From JALYXV01 sp963791545 (GTDB taxonomy: Bacteria > Actinomycetota > Acidimicrobiia > Acidimicrobiales > Palsa-688): a stretch of 64,000 bases of DNA. The translations under genes were made by a program, and so were the position numbers. Below, one piece after another: positions 1 to 8,557 of this stretch. Within the stretch, counting starts at the first letter, position 1; each line of letters starts with the position of its first letter. The DNA is taken from assembly GCA_963791545.1 (NCBI GenBank), contig CAWBSR010000015.1, forward strand, positions 186,001 to 250,000, read 5' to 3'. The notes below the pieces were generated by a model. The model did not search any database. It saw only the letters and a program-made list of their open reading frames with translations, and had not been told where the DNA came from.

Positions 1-996
1 GTGCCCGTCGAGCGGCCCATCGGCTCCGGCGACCATGTCACCATCGACCTCAAAATCCACCTCCCGGGCGAGACCGACCCTGAGCGGGGGACCAGCAACG
101 AGGACCTCCTTTACGAGGTGGGCTCGGGCAGTTACGGCCCCCAGCTGGACGAACACCTCGAGGGGGCGACGGCGGGCGACACGCTGGAGTTCGTCGTCGA
201 CATGGGCGTGACACCCCAGGAGGCCAACACCGATGCGGAGGGGGAAGGCGGCGAGGCCGGGCCGCCCCGCCCGCAGCTGGCCTACGAGGTGGCTGTCAAG
301 GACGTGAAGGAGATGATCCTTCCCGAGGTCACCGACGAGTGGGCCAGCGAGGCATCGGAGTTCGAGACGGCGGCGGAGTTGGTGGCCGACATCGAGAAGC
401 GGCTCACGGTCGTGAAGCGGGCCCAGGCCCAGACGGCGCTGCGGACCCAGGCCATCGACGCCGTGGCCGACCTGGTCCAGGAGGACCCGCCGGAGCCGCT
501 GATAAAAGAAGAGATCACCCACCGGGCCCACGAGCTCGAGAACGCGCTGCGCCAGCAGGGCCTCAACGTCGGCCAGTACCTGGGCGTCACGGGACGGACC
601 CAGGAGCAGCTGCTGGCCGAGCTGCGAACCCAGGCGATCCAGGCGGTCAAGGCCGACCTGGCCCTGCGGGCAGTCGCTGAACTCGAGAGTATCGACGTCA
701 GCGACGACGATGTCGATGCCGAGATCGGGCGCCTCGCGGACCGCTTCGAGACCGAGACGGCCATCGTTCGGGAGCAACTTGAGAGCAGTGAGCAGATGGC
801 CGCGGTACGCTCGGACGTACGGAAAGGCAAAGCAATCGAGTGGCTCGTCGACCATATCGAGGCGGTCGATCCCCAGGGTCATCCGATAGACCGAGCGCTG
901 CTCGATGAACCGCCCGACACCGACATCGCAGCCGAAGAGACCGAACTCAACGAGGAGAGCACAGTCCAGGCGGCCGACGCCGCCGGCTCCGAGTAG
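1..996 (+). CDS. tig: Trigger factor, C-terminal part (truncated by window edge)
   Basis: Trigger factor is the ribosome-bound chaperone and prolyl isomerase that receives nascent chains. The window opens inside the gene, so 331 codons are visible. The N-terminal ribosome-binding domain (FRxGxxP signature, about 150 residues in the family) lies to the left, and the GTG at position 1 is not claimed as the real start. Residues 1 to about 100 fit the FKBP-like isomerase domain (GDHVTIDL at its start, with a Glu/Gly-rich insert near 78-90). Residues 105 to about 290 are the helical chaperone arms, opening with ILPEVTDEW. An acidic tail closes the protein. clpP follows after 63 bp and clpX after that, the usual order that couples folding to proteolysis. 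The family call is firm. Confidence 0.95.
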   Translation: MPVERPIGSGDHVTIDLKIHLPGETDPERGTSNEDLLYEVGSGSYGPQLDEHLEGATAGDTLEFVVDMGVTPQEANTDAEGEGGEAGPPRPQLAYEVAVKDVKEMILPEVTDEWASEASEFETAAELVADIEKRLTVVKRAQAQTALRTQAIDAVADLVQEDPPEPLIKEEITHRAHELENALRQQGLNVGQYLGVTGRTQEQLLAELRTQAIQAVKADLALRAVAELESIDVSDDDVDAEIGRLADRFETETAIVREQLESSEQMAAVRSDVRKGKAIEWLVDHIEAVDPQGHPIDRALLDEPPDTDIAAEETELNEESTVQAADAAGSE

Positions 997-1059
997 ACGG
1001 CAACACCAGCCAGCCAACGAAGCACCAAGCACGAGCAACAGAAACCGAGGCCGGAGAGC

Positions 1060-1695
1060 GTGATCAACCCCCAAGCCAGCTACTACCCCCCGAGCGTGGT
1101 CGAAGAGACCAACCGTGGCACCCGCACCTACGACCTCTACAGCCGGATGCTGGAAGAGTTCATCGTCTTCCTCGGGACGCCGATCGACGACCACGTGGCC
1201 AACACGGTCTGTGCCCAGTTGCTGTATCTGGAGTACAAGAACGCCGACAAGGACATCAGTCTTTACATCAACAGTCCCGGCGGAGACATCACGGCCCTGT
1301 TCGCCATCTACGACACCATGAAGTTCGTCAAGAACGACATCTCGACGTTCTGCTACGGGCAGGCCGCGTCGGCCGCCGCAGTACTGCTGGCCGGGGGGAC
1401 CAAAGGCAAGCGTTTCGCCCTCCCCCACGCCCGCATCCTGATCCACCAGCCCTACGGCGGAGCCGCCGGCCAAGCCGCGGATATCGAGATCCAGGCCAAG
1501 GAGATCCTGCGCATGCGGGACCTGCTCAACGAGATGCTCGCCTTCGACACCGGCCAAGCGGTCGCCAAGGTCGCCAAGGACACCGATCGGGACTTCATCA
1601 TGAGCGCTGCGGAAGCTGAGATCTACGGCATTATCGACGAGGTGATCACGGCACGTGAGTTAGCGGGCGTTCCGTTGGCCGCTGGCGTCGCCTGA
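1060..1695 (+). CDS. clpP: ATP-dependent Clp protease proteolytic subunit
   Basis: ClpP is the serine peptidase that forms a double heptameric barrel and degrades substrates fed by ClpX or ClpC. The 211 residues match the family length. The catalytic triad is visible: Ser104 in GQAASAAAVLL, His129 in ILIHQPYGG and Asp174 in AKDTDRD. The oxyanion-region motif SPGGD is at 72-76. The usual Met after the catalytic-Ser motif (ASMGA in most ClpP) is replaced by Ala (ASAAA). Many actinobacteria carry two clpP genes in tandem, but only one is here, directly upstream of clpX. The GTG start is chosen because it gives the normal N terminus before PSVVEETNRG. The gap to clpX is 20 bp, so they are probably one transcript. 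Confidence 0.97.
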   Translation: MINPQASYYPPSVVEETNRGTRTYDLYSRMLEEFIVFLGTPIDDHVANTVCAQLLYLEYKNADKDISLYINSPGGDITALFAIYDTMKFVKNDISTFCYGQAASAAAVLLAGGTKGKRFALPHARILIHQPYGGAAGQAADIEIQAKEILRMRDLLNEMLAFDTGQAVAKVAKDTDRDFIMSAAEAEIYGIIDEVITARELAGVPLAAGVA

Positions 1696-1715
1696 AGGTC
1701 CGGGGGGACATCGGA

Positions 1716-2993
1716 GTGGCGAAGTTCGGAGAAAGCAGCGATCTGGTCAAATGCTCCTTCTGCGGGAAGTCGCAGAAGCAGGTCAAGAAGCTGATCGCCG
1801 GACCTGGTGTCTACATCTGCGACGAGTGCATCGATCTGTGCAACGACATCATCGAAGAGGAATTGGCGGAGTCTTCCGAGGTCCACTTCGACGAGTTGCC
1901 CAAACCGACTGAGATCTTCAACTTCCTCAACGACTATGTCATCGGCCAGGAACGGGCCAAGAAGATCCTGTCGGTAGCGGTCTACAACCACTACAAGCGG
2001 GTCCAGGCGGGCGGCTATCACGACGCCGAGGTCGAGCTCCAGAAGTCCAACATCCTCTTGCTGGGGCCCACCGGCTGCGGCAAGACGCTGCTGGCCCAGA
2101 CCCTGGCCCGCATGCTCAACGTCCCCTTCGCGATCGCCGACGCCACCGCCCTCACCGAGGCCGGCTACGTGGGCGAGGACGTCGAGAATATTCTCCTCAA
2201 ACTGATCCAGAACGCCGACTACGACGTCAAGAAGGCGGAGACGGGGATCATCTACATCGACGAGATCGACAAGATCGCCCGCAAGAGCGAGAACCCGTCG
2301 ATCACCCGTGACGTCTCCGGCGAGGGCGTCCAGCAGGCCCTGCTCAAGATTCTGGAGGGGACCACCGCCTCGGTACCGCCCCAGGGGGGTCGCAAGCACC
2401 CCCACCAGGAGTTCATCCAGATCGACACGACCAACATCCTTTTCATCTGCGGGGGCGCCTTCGCGGGGCTCAACCGGATTATCGAGGGCCGGATCGGCCA
2501 TCAAGGAATCGGCTTCCGGGCCGACATCCGGGGTGCCGGCGATCGTTCCGAGGGCGAGCTTCTGACCAAGGTGCTGCCCGAGGATCTCCTGAAGTTCGGC
2601 TTGATCCCCGAGTTCGTGGGCCGGCTTCCCGTCATCGGGGCCGTGTCCAACCTGGATCGGGAAGCGTTGGTGCGCATCCTCGTCCAACCCAAGAACGCCC
2701 TGGTCCGCCAGTACCACCGGGTGTTCGAGCTGGACAACGTGGAGTTGGAGTTCCAGGCCGATGCCCTCGAGGCGGTCGCCGAGCAGGCGCTGCTGCGGGG
2801 CACCGGCGCCCGAGGTCTCCGGGCGATCCTGGAAGAGGTGCTGCTCGAGGTCATGTACGACCTGCCCAGCCGTTCCGACATCGGCCGCTGCGTGATCGAC
2901 CGCTCGGTCGTGCTCGACCGGGTCAACCCGACCCTGGTTCCCCGCGCCGCCAGCGGCGAGAAGGAAACCCGGCCCCGCCGGGCCGCCTCCTAA
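1716..2993 (+). CDS. clpX: ClpX unfoldase subunit of the Clp protease
   Basis: ClpX is the hexameric AAA+ unfoldase that recognises tagged proteins and threads them into ClpP. The 425 residues contain the N-terminal zinc-binding domain (Cys13, Cys16, Cys35, Cys38), Walker A GPTGCGKT at 117-124, the pore loop GYVG, Walker B IIYIDEID and a C-terminal sensor-2 region (GARGLRAI). The start is GTG (GTGGCGAAG), 20 bp after clpP. It ends with a basic tail (KETRPRRAAS). In many genomes valS or folC follows clpX; here a Lys/Ala-rich protein gene lies between clpX and folC. Nothing in the domain set is unusual. Confidence 0.98.
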   Translation: MAKFGESSDLVKCSFCGKSQKQVKKLIAGPGVYICDECIDLCNDIIEEELAESSEVHFDELPKPTEIFNFLNDYVIGQERAKKILSVAVYNHYKRVQAGGYHDAEVELQKSNILLLGPTGCGKTLLAQTLARMLNVPFAIADATALTEAGYVGEDVENILLKLIQNADYDVKKAETGIIYIDEIDKIARKSENPSITRDVSGEGVQQALLKILEGTTASVPPQGGRKHPHQEFIQIDTTNILFICGGAFAGLNRIIEGRIGHQGIGFRADIRGAGDRSEGELLTKVLPEDLLKFGLIPEFVGRLPVIGAVSNLDREALVRILVQPKNALVRQYHRVFELDNVELEFQADALEAVAEQALLRGTGARGLRAILEEVLLEVMYDLPSRSDIGRCVIDRSVVLDRVNPTLVPRAASGEKETRPRRAAS

Positions 2994-3061
2994 GCAACCG
3001 AACTCCGGACCACTGGCCGCCGGGCGCGCACAAACCGGGTCGCCGAGTAGCCTCCATAACC

Positions 3062-3877
3062 ATGAGCAAGTTGTTGAAGGGTGCGCTGCTGGGCGCCGCG
3101 TTAGGTGCCGGCGTGGCCGCGGTCGAGGCCTACAGCAAGGATCGTCCCGTAAACGAACTGGCTCGCAATGCTGCCGTGGGCGGCGCCGGGGGGGCCGTGG
3201 TCGGGGCGGTACTCGGGAAAAGGCTGGGTTGCCGGGGCCGCAGTCGGGCCCAGAGAAGCGCCACCCGGGCGGCGTTGGCCGATGCCGGACTCGATCAACT
3301 GCGGCGCGCCGAGGTCCTCACCAAGGCCCAGCGCAAGGCGGCCATGCAGGCCGTGGTGCGGGCCAAGGCGAAGGCCGAGCAGATGACCCGCAAACAGCGT
3401 AAGAGGGCCCGCAAGGCAACGGCTCAGGTTCAGGCTCAGGCCCGGGACCGTACCGAGGAGGCACTGGGGGCCGCCCGGTCCCAAGCCGACCACGCCGTCA
3501 AAAGGTCACTGGCCCAAGCCGACCACGTCATCAAAGCATCCCGGGCCCAGGCCCAGAAGCTTTCTCGCCGGGAGCGCAAAGCGGCCCGGCAGGTCGTGGC
3601 GGTGGCCAAGGAGAAAGCCCGGTCCCAAGCCCGGCACCTGGTCCGGGAGCAGAAGAAGGCCGCTCACCGGGCCCGGCGGGCCGCCCAGGCCAAGGCGGCC
3701 AAGCTGACCCGTGAGGAGCAAAAGGCAACCAAGAAGGCGGTGTCGGACGCTATGGACAAGGCGGAACGGGCGGCCCGCCGGGCCCGTCGCCAGGCGACCC
3801 ACGCCGTGGCTGCCACCCGGACGGCGCTGCAGGACGCGGCCGAGGAGTTTGCGGCCCGGCTCGACCACGCCGCTTGA
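3062..3877 (+). CDS. Lys/Ala/Arg-rich histone-H1-like protein with N-terminal Gly-zipper
   Basis: I do not recognise a family. The 271-residue protein has two parts. Residues 1 to about 55 are Gly/Ala-rich with small-residue spacing (LLKGALLGAALGAGVAA, then AAVGGAGGAVVGAVLG), as in glycine-zipper segments that insert in membranes. Residues 60-271 are an extremely basic, Ala-rich, almost uninterrupted predicted helix. It contains four related motifs starting at residues 86 (LTKAQRKAA), 108 (MTRKQRKRA), 167 (LSRRERKAA) and 215 (LTREEQKAT), and a 12-residue repeat, QADHAVKRSLA/QADHVIKASRA. The composition resembles histone-H1-like C-terminal tails of actinobacterial nucleoid proteins. A membrane-tethered nucleic-acid-binding role is inference. 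ATG start; it is 68 bp after clpX and 59 bp before folC. Codon use looks like its neighbours. Confidence 0.7.
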   Translation: MSKLLKGALLGAALGAGVAAVEAYSKDRPVNELARNAAVGGAGGAVVGAVLGKRLGCRGRSRAQRSATRAALADAGLDQLRRAEVLTKAQRKAAMQAVVRAKAKAEQMTRKQRKRARKATAQVQAQARDRTEEALGAARSQADHAVKRSLAQADHVIKASRAQAQKLSRRERKAARQVVAVAKEKARSQARHLVREQKKAAHRARRAAQAKAAKLTREEQKATKKAVSDAMDKAERAARRARRQATHAVAATRTALQDAAEEFAARLDHAA

Positions 3878-3936
3878 GTCGCCCGGGGGGTCTGGTGCGA
3901 CTGAGCCATTGAGACCACCTAAGGCCTAGGGGCGGG

Positions 3937-5253
3937 GTGCCGACGATGGAGCTGGGCGACGCGCTCGCCTGGCTGGACTCGCATCAGAACCTGGAGCGGA
4001 TGCTGGCCGACGCCAACCGGCCGCTACCCGACCCGGCCCGGATGCGCCGCCTCATGCACATCCTGGGCGACCCCCAGCACGATTACCCGGTCATCCACCT
4101 GACGGGCACCAACGGGAAGACCTCTACCGCCCGGGCCGTTACCGCCATCCTCATAGCCAAAGGGCTGTCGGTGGGGACCTTCACCAGCCCCCACCTGGAG
4201 GTGGTCAACGAGCGGCTCACCAACAATGGTGTGCCGATCTCAGATACCGAGTTGGCGGAGCTCCTGTCCGACCTGGCCCTGCTGGAGGAGATGCTGGGCG
4301 CCGGGGCGGCCCGGCCCTCCTGGTTCGAGTTGCTGGCGGCGGCCGCCTTCCGCTGGTTCGGGGAACGGCCGGTGGATGTCGCAGTGATCGAAGTCGGCCT
4401 GGGCGGGCGATGGGACGCCACCAACGTGGCCAATGGTCAGGTGGCGGTGGTGACCAACGTGGGCCTGGATCACCTGGAGTTCCTGGGACCGACCCTCGCC
4501 GACGTGGCCAAGGAGAAGGCGGGCATCGTCAAGCCCGGCAGCACCCTGGTGCTGTCGGAGAAGCGGCCCGACCTGGTGCCCATCTTCGAGGCGGAAGGCG
4601 CCGACCGGCTGCTTCTCCGGGACCGTGACTTCGAGATCATGAGCAACGACGTGGCGGTCGGCGGGCGGCTCATCAGCCTCCGGACCCCGTCTGCGGCCTA
4701 CTACGACGTCTACCTGGCCCTGCACGGCCGTCATCAGGCGTACAACTTCCTGGACGCGGTGGTGGCGGCCGAGGAGTTCTTCGGCGCCCCCATCGAGGCC
4801 GACCTGCTGGCCGAGGCGGCAGCCCAGGTCAAATCGCCGGGGCGGCTGGAGGTGGTGGGCCGGCGCCCCCTGATCCTGCTGGACGGCGCCAAGAACCTCC
4901 CCGGCGCCGAGGCCATGGCGGCCGCCATCGACGAGGAGTTCGGCGACGTCCGATCCCGGATCATGGTGGTGGGGATGCTCCGGGGCAAGGACCCCGGGGA
5001 GATGCTCCAGGCGCTCGGTGCCCCCAAGGCCCGCCACGTGATCACCTGCCCACCCCCGAGCCCCCGGGCGCAACCCGCCGACGTGGTCGCCAAGGCGGCC
5101 ATGGTGCTCGGCATGGACGCCGAGCCGGCGCCATCGGTGGCCGAGGCGCTGGATCGGGCCCGGGAGGTCGCGGGCGAGGACGACCTCATCATCGTCACCG
5201 GCTCCCTCTATGTGGTGGGAGCGGCCCGTGCCGCGATCGGCCACCGTCGGTAG
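3937..5253 (+). CDS. folC: Folylpolyglutamate synthase / dihydrofolate synthase
   Basis: FolC adds glutamate to folates (and often to dihydropteroate) in the cytoplasm, using ATP. The 438-residue protein shows the Mur-ligase-like P-loop TGTNGKTS at 56-63, the conserved FTSPHLE segment that follows it, the GLGGRWDATNV motif, and the C-terminal Mur-ligase domain with LLDGAKN. The start is GTG at 3937; an in-frame ATG at 3946 (MELGDALAW) is equally possible and closer to many homologues. The stop overlaps the first of a set of short CGGTAGG repeats, and a strong hairpin follows before ndk, so folC probably ends this transcript. Confidence 0.93.
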   Translation: MPTMELGDALAWLDSHQNLERMLADANRPLPDPARMRRLMHILGDPQHDYPVIHLTGTNGKTSTARAVTAILIAKGLSVGTFTSPHLEVVNERLTNNGVPISDTELAELLSDLALLEEMLGAGAARPSWFELLAAAAFRWFGERPVDVAVIEVGLGGRWDATNVANGQVAVVTNVGLDHLEFLGPTLADVAKEKAGIVKPGSTLVLSEKRPDLVPIFEAEGADRLLLRDRDFEIMSNDVAVGGRLISLRTPSAAYYDVYLALHGRHQAYNFLDAVVAAEEFFGAPIEADLLAEAAAQVKSPGRLEVVGRRPLILLDGAKNLPGAEAMAAAIDEEFGDVRSRIMVVGMLRGKDPGEMLQALGAPKARHVITCPPPSPRAQPADVVAKAAMVLGMDAEPAPSVAEALDRAREVAGEDDLIIVTGSLYVVGAARAAIGHRR

Positions 5254-5297
5254 GCCCTTCGGTAGGCCCCCTTTTCGGTAGGCGCCCTTCGGGAGGC
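5248..5297 (+). repeat. Short imperfect tandem repeats (CGGTAGGC-type) after folC
   Basis: CGGTAGGC followed by a C/T-rich stretch occurs at 5248, 5260 and 5276, with a fourth, decayed copy (CGGGAGGC) at 5290. The first copy contains the folC stop codon. The spacing is irregular (12, 16 and 14 bp), so this looks like slippage-derived repeat rather than a coding minisatellite. Any function in 3'-end formation of folC is unknown. Confidence 0.6.
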
Positions 5298-5314
5298 TTT
5301 GGGTGTGCTTGATC

Positions 5315-5365
5315 GCTTTGGGCGTGCCCTATCCCGGTTATTCCGGGATACGGCACACCCAAAGC
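5315..5365. terminator. Long near-perfect hairpin between folC and ndk
   Basis: Two 23-base arms (5315-5337 and 5343-5365) are complementary at all but two positions and are separated by a 5-base loop, TTATT. This is far longer than a typical intrinsic terminator stem and has no T tract. The outer 13 bases of the right arm could also pair with an exact copy of the left-arm end, GCTTTGGGTGTGC, at 5296-5308, so two competing folds are possible. It may terminate folC, act as an attenuator before ndk, or be a palindromic repeat element. Confidence 0.6.
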
Positions 5366-5437
5366 GTTGAACGGCGCCCAAAACAGTCCTTTGGGGCCAC
5401 TTTGCTAGCCGCAGTTAGCGGGTACCCTTTTTCCAAC

Positions 5438-5863
5438 ATGGCAACCAACAGAACCCTGGTCATATGTAAGCCGGATGCCGTAGAGCGTGGCCTGTGCGGA
5501 GAGATCATCGCCCGGTTGGAGCACAAGGGACTGCGGCTGGTGGCCGCCGAGTTGCGCCACATCGACATCGAGACGGCCACCGGACACTATTCGGAGCACG
5601 TCGGCAAGCCGTTCTTCCAGACGCTGGTGGCCTTCATCACCCGTTCGCCGCTGCTGGCGATGGTGATTGAGGGACCCGAGGGAACCTGGGATGTCGTCCG
5701 GCGCATCACCGGGTCCACCAACTCGGCCAAGGCGGCGCCGGGCACCATCCGGGGGGACCTGGCTACTCATCCGACCGAAAACCTCATCCACGCCTCGGAC
5801 GGACCGGAATCGGCGCAACGGGAGATCACCCTCTGGTTCCCGGCGTTGGCGGGCCGCGCATAA
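5438..5863 (+). CDS. ndk: Nucleoside diphosphate kinase
   Basis: Ndk balances nucleoside triphosphates by phosphotransfer through a phosphohistidine. The ATG at 5438 gives 141 residues, the normal length; the frame is open further upstream but that part has no homology features and runs through the hairpin. Visible motifs are TLVICKPDAVERG at 6-18, the substrate-binding segment TGSTN at 91-95 and the active-site region NLIHASD with catalytic His118. Gly after the active-site His in most homologues (HGSD) is Ala here (HASD). A possible -10 (TACCCT, 5423-5428) lies just upstream, which would give a very short leader. mreB follows, with its own Shine-Dalgarno. Confidence 0.95.
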   Translation: MATNRTLVICKPDAVERGLCGEIIARLEHKGLRLVAAELRHIDIETATGHYSEHVGKPFFQTLVAFITRSPLLAMVIEGPEGTWDVVRRITGSTNSAKAAPGTIRGDLATHPTENLIHASDGPESAQREITLWFPALAGRA

Positions 5864-5965
5864 TAGCCTCGCCACCTGCAGAAATGGGGGATCGTGGCTT
5901 GTTACCGCCGCCGATCCCACCTAGCCTTGCCGTTCGACCTCCGATCCTGGGAGGAGGCCCCCATC

Positions 5966-7006
5966 GTGTCTGACAGCGGTTTCTCATCACTTTTCGGCCG
6001 CGACATGGCGGTTGACCTGGGCACGGCCAACACCTTGGTCTACGTCCGGGGGCGGGGGATTGTCCTCAACGAGCCTTCAGTGGTGGCCGTCAACATCAAG
6101 GACGATCGCCCGCTGGCGGTCGGCGCCGAGGCCAAGCGGATGATCGGGCGCACGCCCAGCCACATTCAGGCCATCCGGCCGTTCCGCGACGGCGTGATCG
6201 CCAATTTCGACATCTGCGAGAAGATGTTGGCCTACTTCATCCGCCGGGTCCACGGACCCCGCAAGTTCGCCAAGCCCCGCATGGTGATCTGCGTGCCCTC
6301 GGGCATCACCGGCGTCGAGCAGCGGGCGGTCATGGAGGCGGCCGAGTCGGCCGGGGCCCGCAAGCCCGCCTACATCATCGAGGAGCCCATGGCGGCCGCC
6401 ATCGGCGCCGGCCTGCCGGTGCACGAGCCGACCGGCAACATGGTCGTCGACATCGGCGGGGGCACTACCGAAGTGGCGGTCATCTCCCTCGGGGGCATCG
6501 TCACCAGCCAGTCGGTGCGCATCGGCGGCGACGAGCTTGACGAGGGGATCATTGCGTTCATCAAGAAGGAATACAGTCTGGCCCTCGGGGAGCGCACCGC
6601 CGAAGAGATCAAGATCGCCCTCGGTTCCGCCTGCCCGTTGGAGGAGGAGTTGCACGCCGAGATCCGGGGGCGGGACCTGATCACGGGCCTCCCCAAGACG
6701 ATCGTGACGACCACCGAGGAGATCCGCGAGGCCATCGAAGAGCCGGTGGCGGCCATCGTGGACGCAGTGAAGATCACCCTCGACAAGACCCCACCCGAGC
6801 TGGCCGCCGACATCATGGAGCAGGGAATCGTGTTGACCGGGGGCGGCGCCCTCCTGCACGGCCTGGACGCCCGGCTGTCGGCGGAGACCGGGATGCCGAT
6901 CATCATCGCCAACAACCCGCTGCTGTCGGTGGCAGTGGGAAGCGGCCAGTGCCTGGAGGAGTTCGAGGCCTTGAAGCAGGTTCTCATCTCTTCGCAGGGT
7001 CACTGA
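5966..7006 (+). CDS. mreB: Rod-shape-determining actin homologue MreB
   Basis: MreB forms membrane-bound filaments that guide lateral cell-wall synthesis. The frame is open from 5894, but I place the start at GTG 5966 because GGAGGAGG (5949-5957) sits about 8 bases upstream and the resulting 346 residues match the family. Motifs include phosphate-1 DLGTANT near residue 17, the IVDIGGGTTE-like phosphate-2 loop (VVDIGGGTTEVAV) and the adenosine motif LTGGGALL near the C terminus. It heads the mreB-mreC-mreD-mrdA-rodA cluster, so the organism probably elongates as a rod. The gap to mreC is 23 bp. Confidence 0.96.
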   Translation: MSDSGFSSLFGRDMAVDLGTANTLVYVRGRGIVLNEPSVVAVNIKDDRPLAVGAEAKRMIGRTPSHIQAIRPFRDGVIANFDICEKMLAYFIRRVHGPRKFAKPRMVICVPSGITGVEQRAVMEAAESAGARKPAYIIEEPMAAAIGAGLPVHEPTGNMVVDIGGGTTEVAVISLGGIVTSQSVRIGGDELDEGIIAFIKKEYSLALGERTAEEIKIALGSACPLEEELHAEIRGRDLITGLPKTIVTTTEEIREAIEEPVAAIVDAVKITLDKTPPELAADIMEQGIVLTGGGALLHGLDARLSAETGMPIIIANNPLLSVAVGSGQCLEEFEALKQVLISSQGH

Positions 7007-7029
7007 TTCCGTCACACCGCTGATTCGCC

Positions 7030-7866
7030 TTGGCTGTCTACCGCCGGAGCTCCCGACCGCGATTCCTACTCCTACTCCTGGTCCTCACGGCGATCACGCT
7101 GGTAACCGTCGACACCCGGGCCAACGGCGGCGGGGTGACGGGGACGATCCGGGGTGGGGCCCATGATGTGTTCGCGCCCATCCAGTCGGCGACCCACTCG
7201 GTGTTGCGCCCGATCGGCGACTTCTTCACCGGGGCCTTCCACTACGGGTCGCTCAAGAAGGAGAATGCCCAGCTCCGTGACCAGCTAGCGCAGGCCAGGG
7301 GCCAAGCCTTGACCGCGTCGGACGCCCAGCGGGAGCTGAAAATCCTCTCGGAGATGGCGCATCTGGATTTCGTGGGCAACATCCCCACCGTGTTGGCCCA
7401 GGTCGTCGATACGACATCGTCCAACTTCGAGACGGCGATCCAGATCAACCGGGGCACCGACAGCGGGATCGCGGTCAACATGCCGGTTGTCAACGGTGGT
7501 GGCCTGGTCGGCCGGGTGGCCCAGGTATCGGCCAAGCACGCCACCGTGTTGTTGCTCACCGATCCCACCTTCAGCGTGGGTGTGCAGTCGACCATCAACG
7601 CGACGGTGTTCGTCGCCGACGGCGCCGGCCGGGGCAATCCCTTGAACCTGGAGCTGGTGGATGCCACCACCCAGATCAACGTGGGCGACAAGCTAGTGAC
7701 GAGTGGACTCAGCATGGAGCAGTATCCGAAGGACATCCCGGTGGCCACAGTGAAGTCGGTCAAGACGGCCCCCGGCCAGCTGCAACAGGCGGTGACGGTC
7801 CGTCCCACCGCCGACCTCTCCCGCTTGGAATACGTGCAGGTTCTGCAGTGGTCGCCGCAGTCGTGA
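7030..7866 (+). CDS. mreC: Rod-shape-determining protein MreC
   Basis: MreC is the bitopic periplasmic-side scaffold that links MreB to PBP2 and RodA. The 278-residue protein has a basic N terminus (YRRSSRPR), one membrane helix (FLLLLLVLTAITLVTV, about residues 12-27), a coiled coil near 70-105 (KKENAQLRDQLAQARGQ) and the beta-rich MreC core (VVDTTSSNFETAIQINRGTDSGI, broken here for length: conserved SNFETAIQINRG and GLVGRV). The start is TTG (TTGGCTGTC) at 7030; no better start is visible between the mreB stop and the membrane helix. It is expressed with mreB and mreD. Confidence 0.93.
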   Translation: MAVYRRSSRPRFLLLLLVLTAITLVTVDTRANGGGVTGTIRGGAHDVFAPIQSATHSVLRPIGDFFTGAFHYGSLKKENAQLRDQLAQARGQALTASDAQRELKILSEMAHLDFVGNIPTVLAQVVDTTSSNFETAIQINRGTDSGIAVNMPVVNGGGLVGRVAQVSAKHATVLLLTDPTFSVGVQSTINATVFVADGAGRGNPLNLELVDATTQINVGDKLVTSGLSMEQYPKDIPVATVKSVKTAPGQLQQAVTVRPTADLSRLEYVQVLQWSPQS

Positions 7867-7912
7867 GGCACCGGGGTGACCAGCCCCGTTCCCAACCGCT
7901 CGAGGCGGCCCG

Positions 7913-8557
7913 GTGAGCCCTGAGGCCGCGGCCCGGCTGCGGTTGGCGGCGGTCCTCGTCGTGGCCCTGATCCTGCAGACGACGTTGGTGCCCGACCTCC
8001 GCATTCTCGGAGTGTGTGCCGACCTGATGCTCCTGTGCACGGTCTGTGCCGCCCTGATCGGCGGCCCCGAACTCGGTGCCCTGGTCGGGTTCTCGTCGGG
8101 GTTGCTGGCCGACCTGTTCCTCGCGACCACGCCACTCGGGCTGTCCGCCCTCACCTTCTGCCTGGTCGGCTACGCCATCGGTTCCCTCCGCCGGACGGTG
8201 CTCCAGGAGGGGTGGCTGCTGGCCCCGGGGACGGCGCTGGTGGGCAGCGCAGCCGGCGTCGTCGCCTTTGTCGTCGCCGGCGTCATGGTCGGTCAATCCC
8301 AGCTGACCCAGATGGGCCCGGTCGAGATCGTGAAGACGGCCACCTTGGTGGGCCTGATGAACGCCCTTCTCTCGGTACCCGCCTGCCGGATGCTGCGCTG
8401 GGCGGCGCTGGGCCCGAGCGACGGGGGGAGCGGGTGGTCGGGCCGTTCCGCGCCGGGAGCCGGTGAGGTGTCGGCGACGGCCGCCCGTCATTCGGCCCGG
8501 TCGCAGCGCGCCGCCCGGGCGGCCCGGCTGTCGGGCGCCACCCGCAGGTCCCCATGA
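7913..8557 (+). CDS. mreD: Rod-shape-determining membrane protein MreD
   Basis: MreD is the small integral membrane partner of MreC. The 214 residues contain about five hydrophobic helices within residues 8-155 (LAAVLVVALILQTTLV first, then LMLLCTVCAALIGG, GLSALTFCLVGYAIGSL and GVVAFVVAGVMVG). The family signature of an Asp or Glu near the second helix is present (ELGALVGFSSGLLADLF). After about residue 165 there is a basic, Ser/Arg/Ala-rich tail (ARHSARSQRAARAARLSG) that is probably cytoplasmic and is not part of the family core. Start GTG at 7913. The gene runs straight into the 27-bp minisatellite at its stop codon. Confidence 0.88.
   Translation: MSPEAAARLRLAAVLVVALILQTTLVPDLRILGVCADLMLLCTVCAALIGGPELGALVGFSSGLLADLFLATTPLGLSALTFCLVGYAIGSLRRTVLQEGWLLAPGTALVGSAAGVVAFVVAGVMVGQSQLTQMGPVEIVKTATLVGLMNALLSVPACRMLRWAALGPSDGGSGWSGRSAPGAGEVSATAARHSARSQRAARAARLSGATRRSP

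Noticed and set aside
5303..5437. Upstream extension of ndk
   Set aside because: The 45 extra codons are part of the hairpin region, and Ndk starts with MATNRTLVICKPDA at 5438.
5254..5437. CRISPR array or tRNA in the folC-ndk gap
   Set aside because: The repeats are short and irregular, with no spacers of constant length, and no cloverleaf can be drawn.
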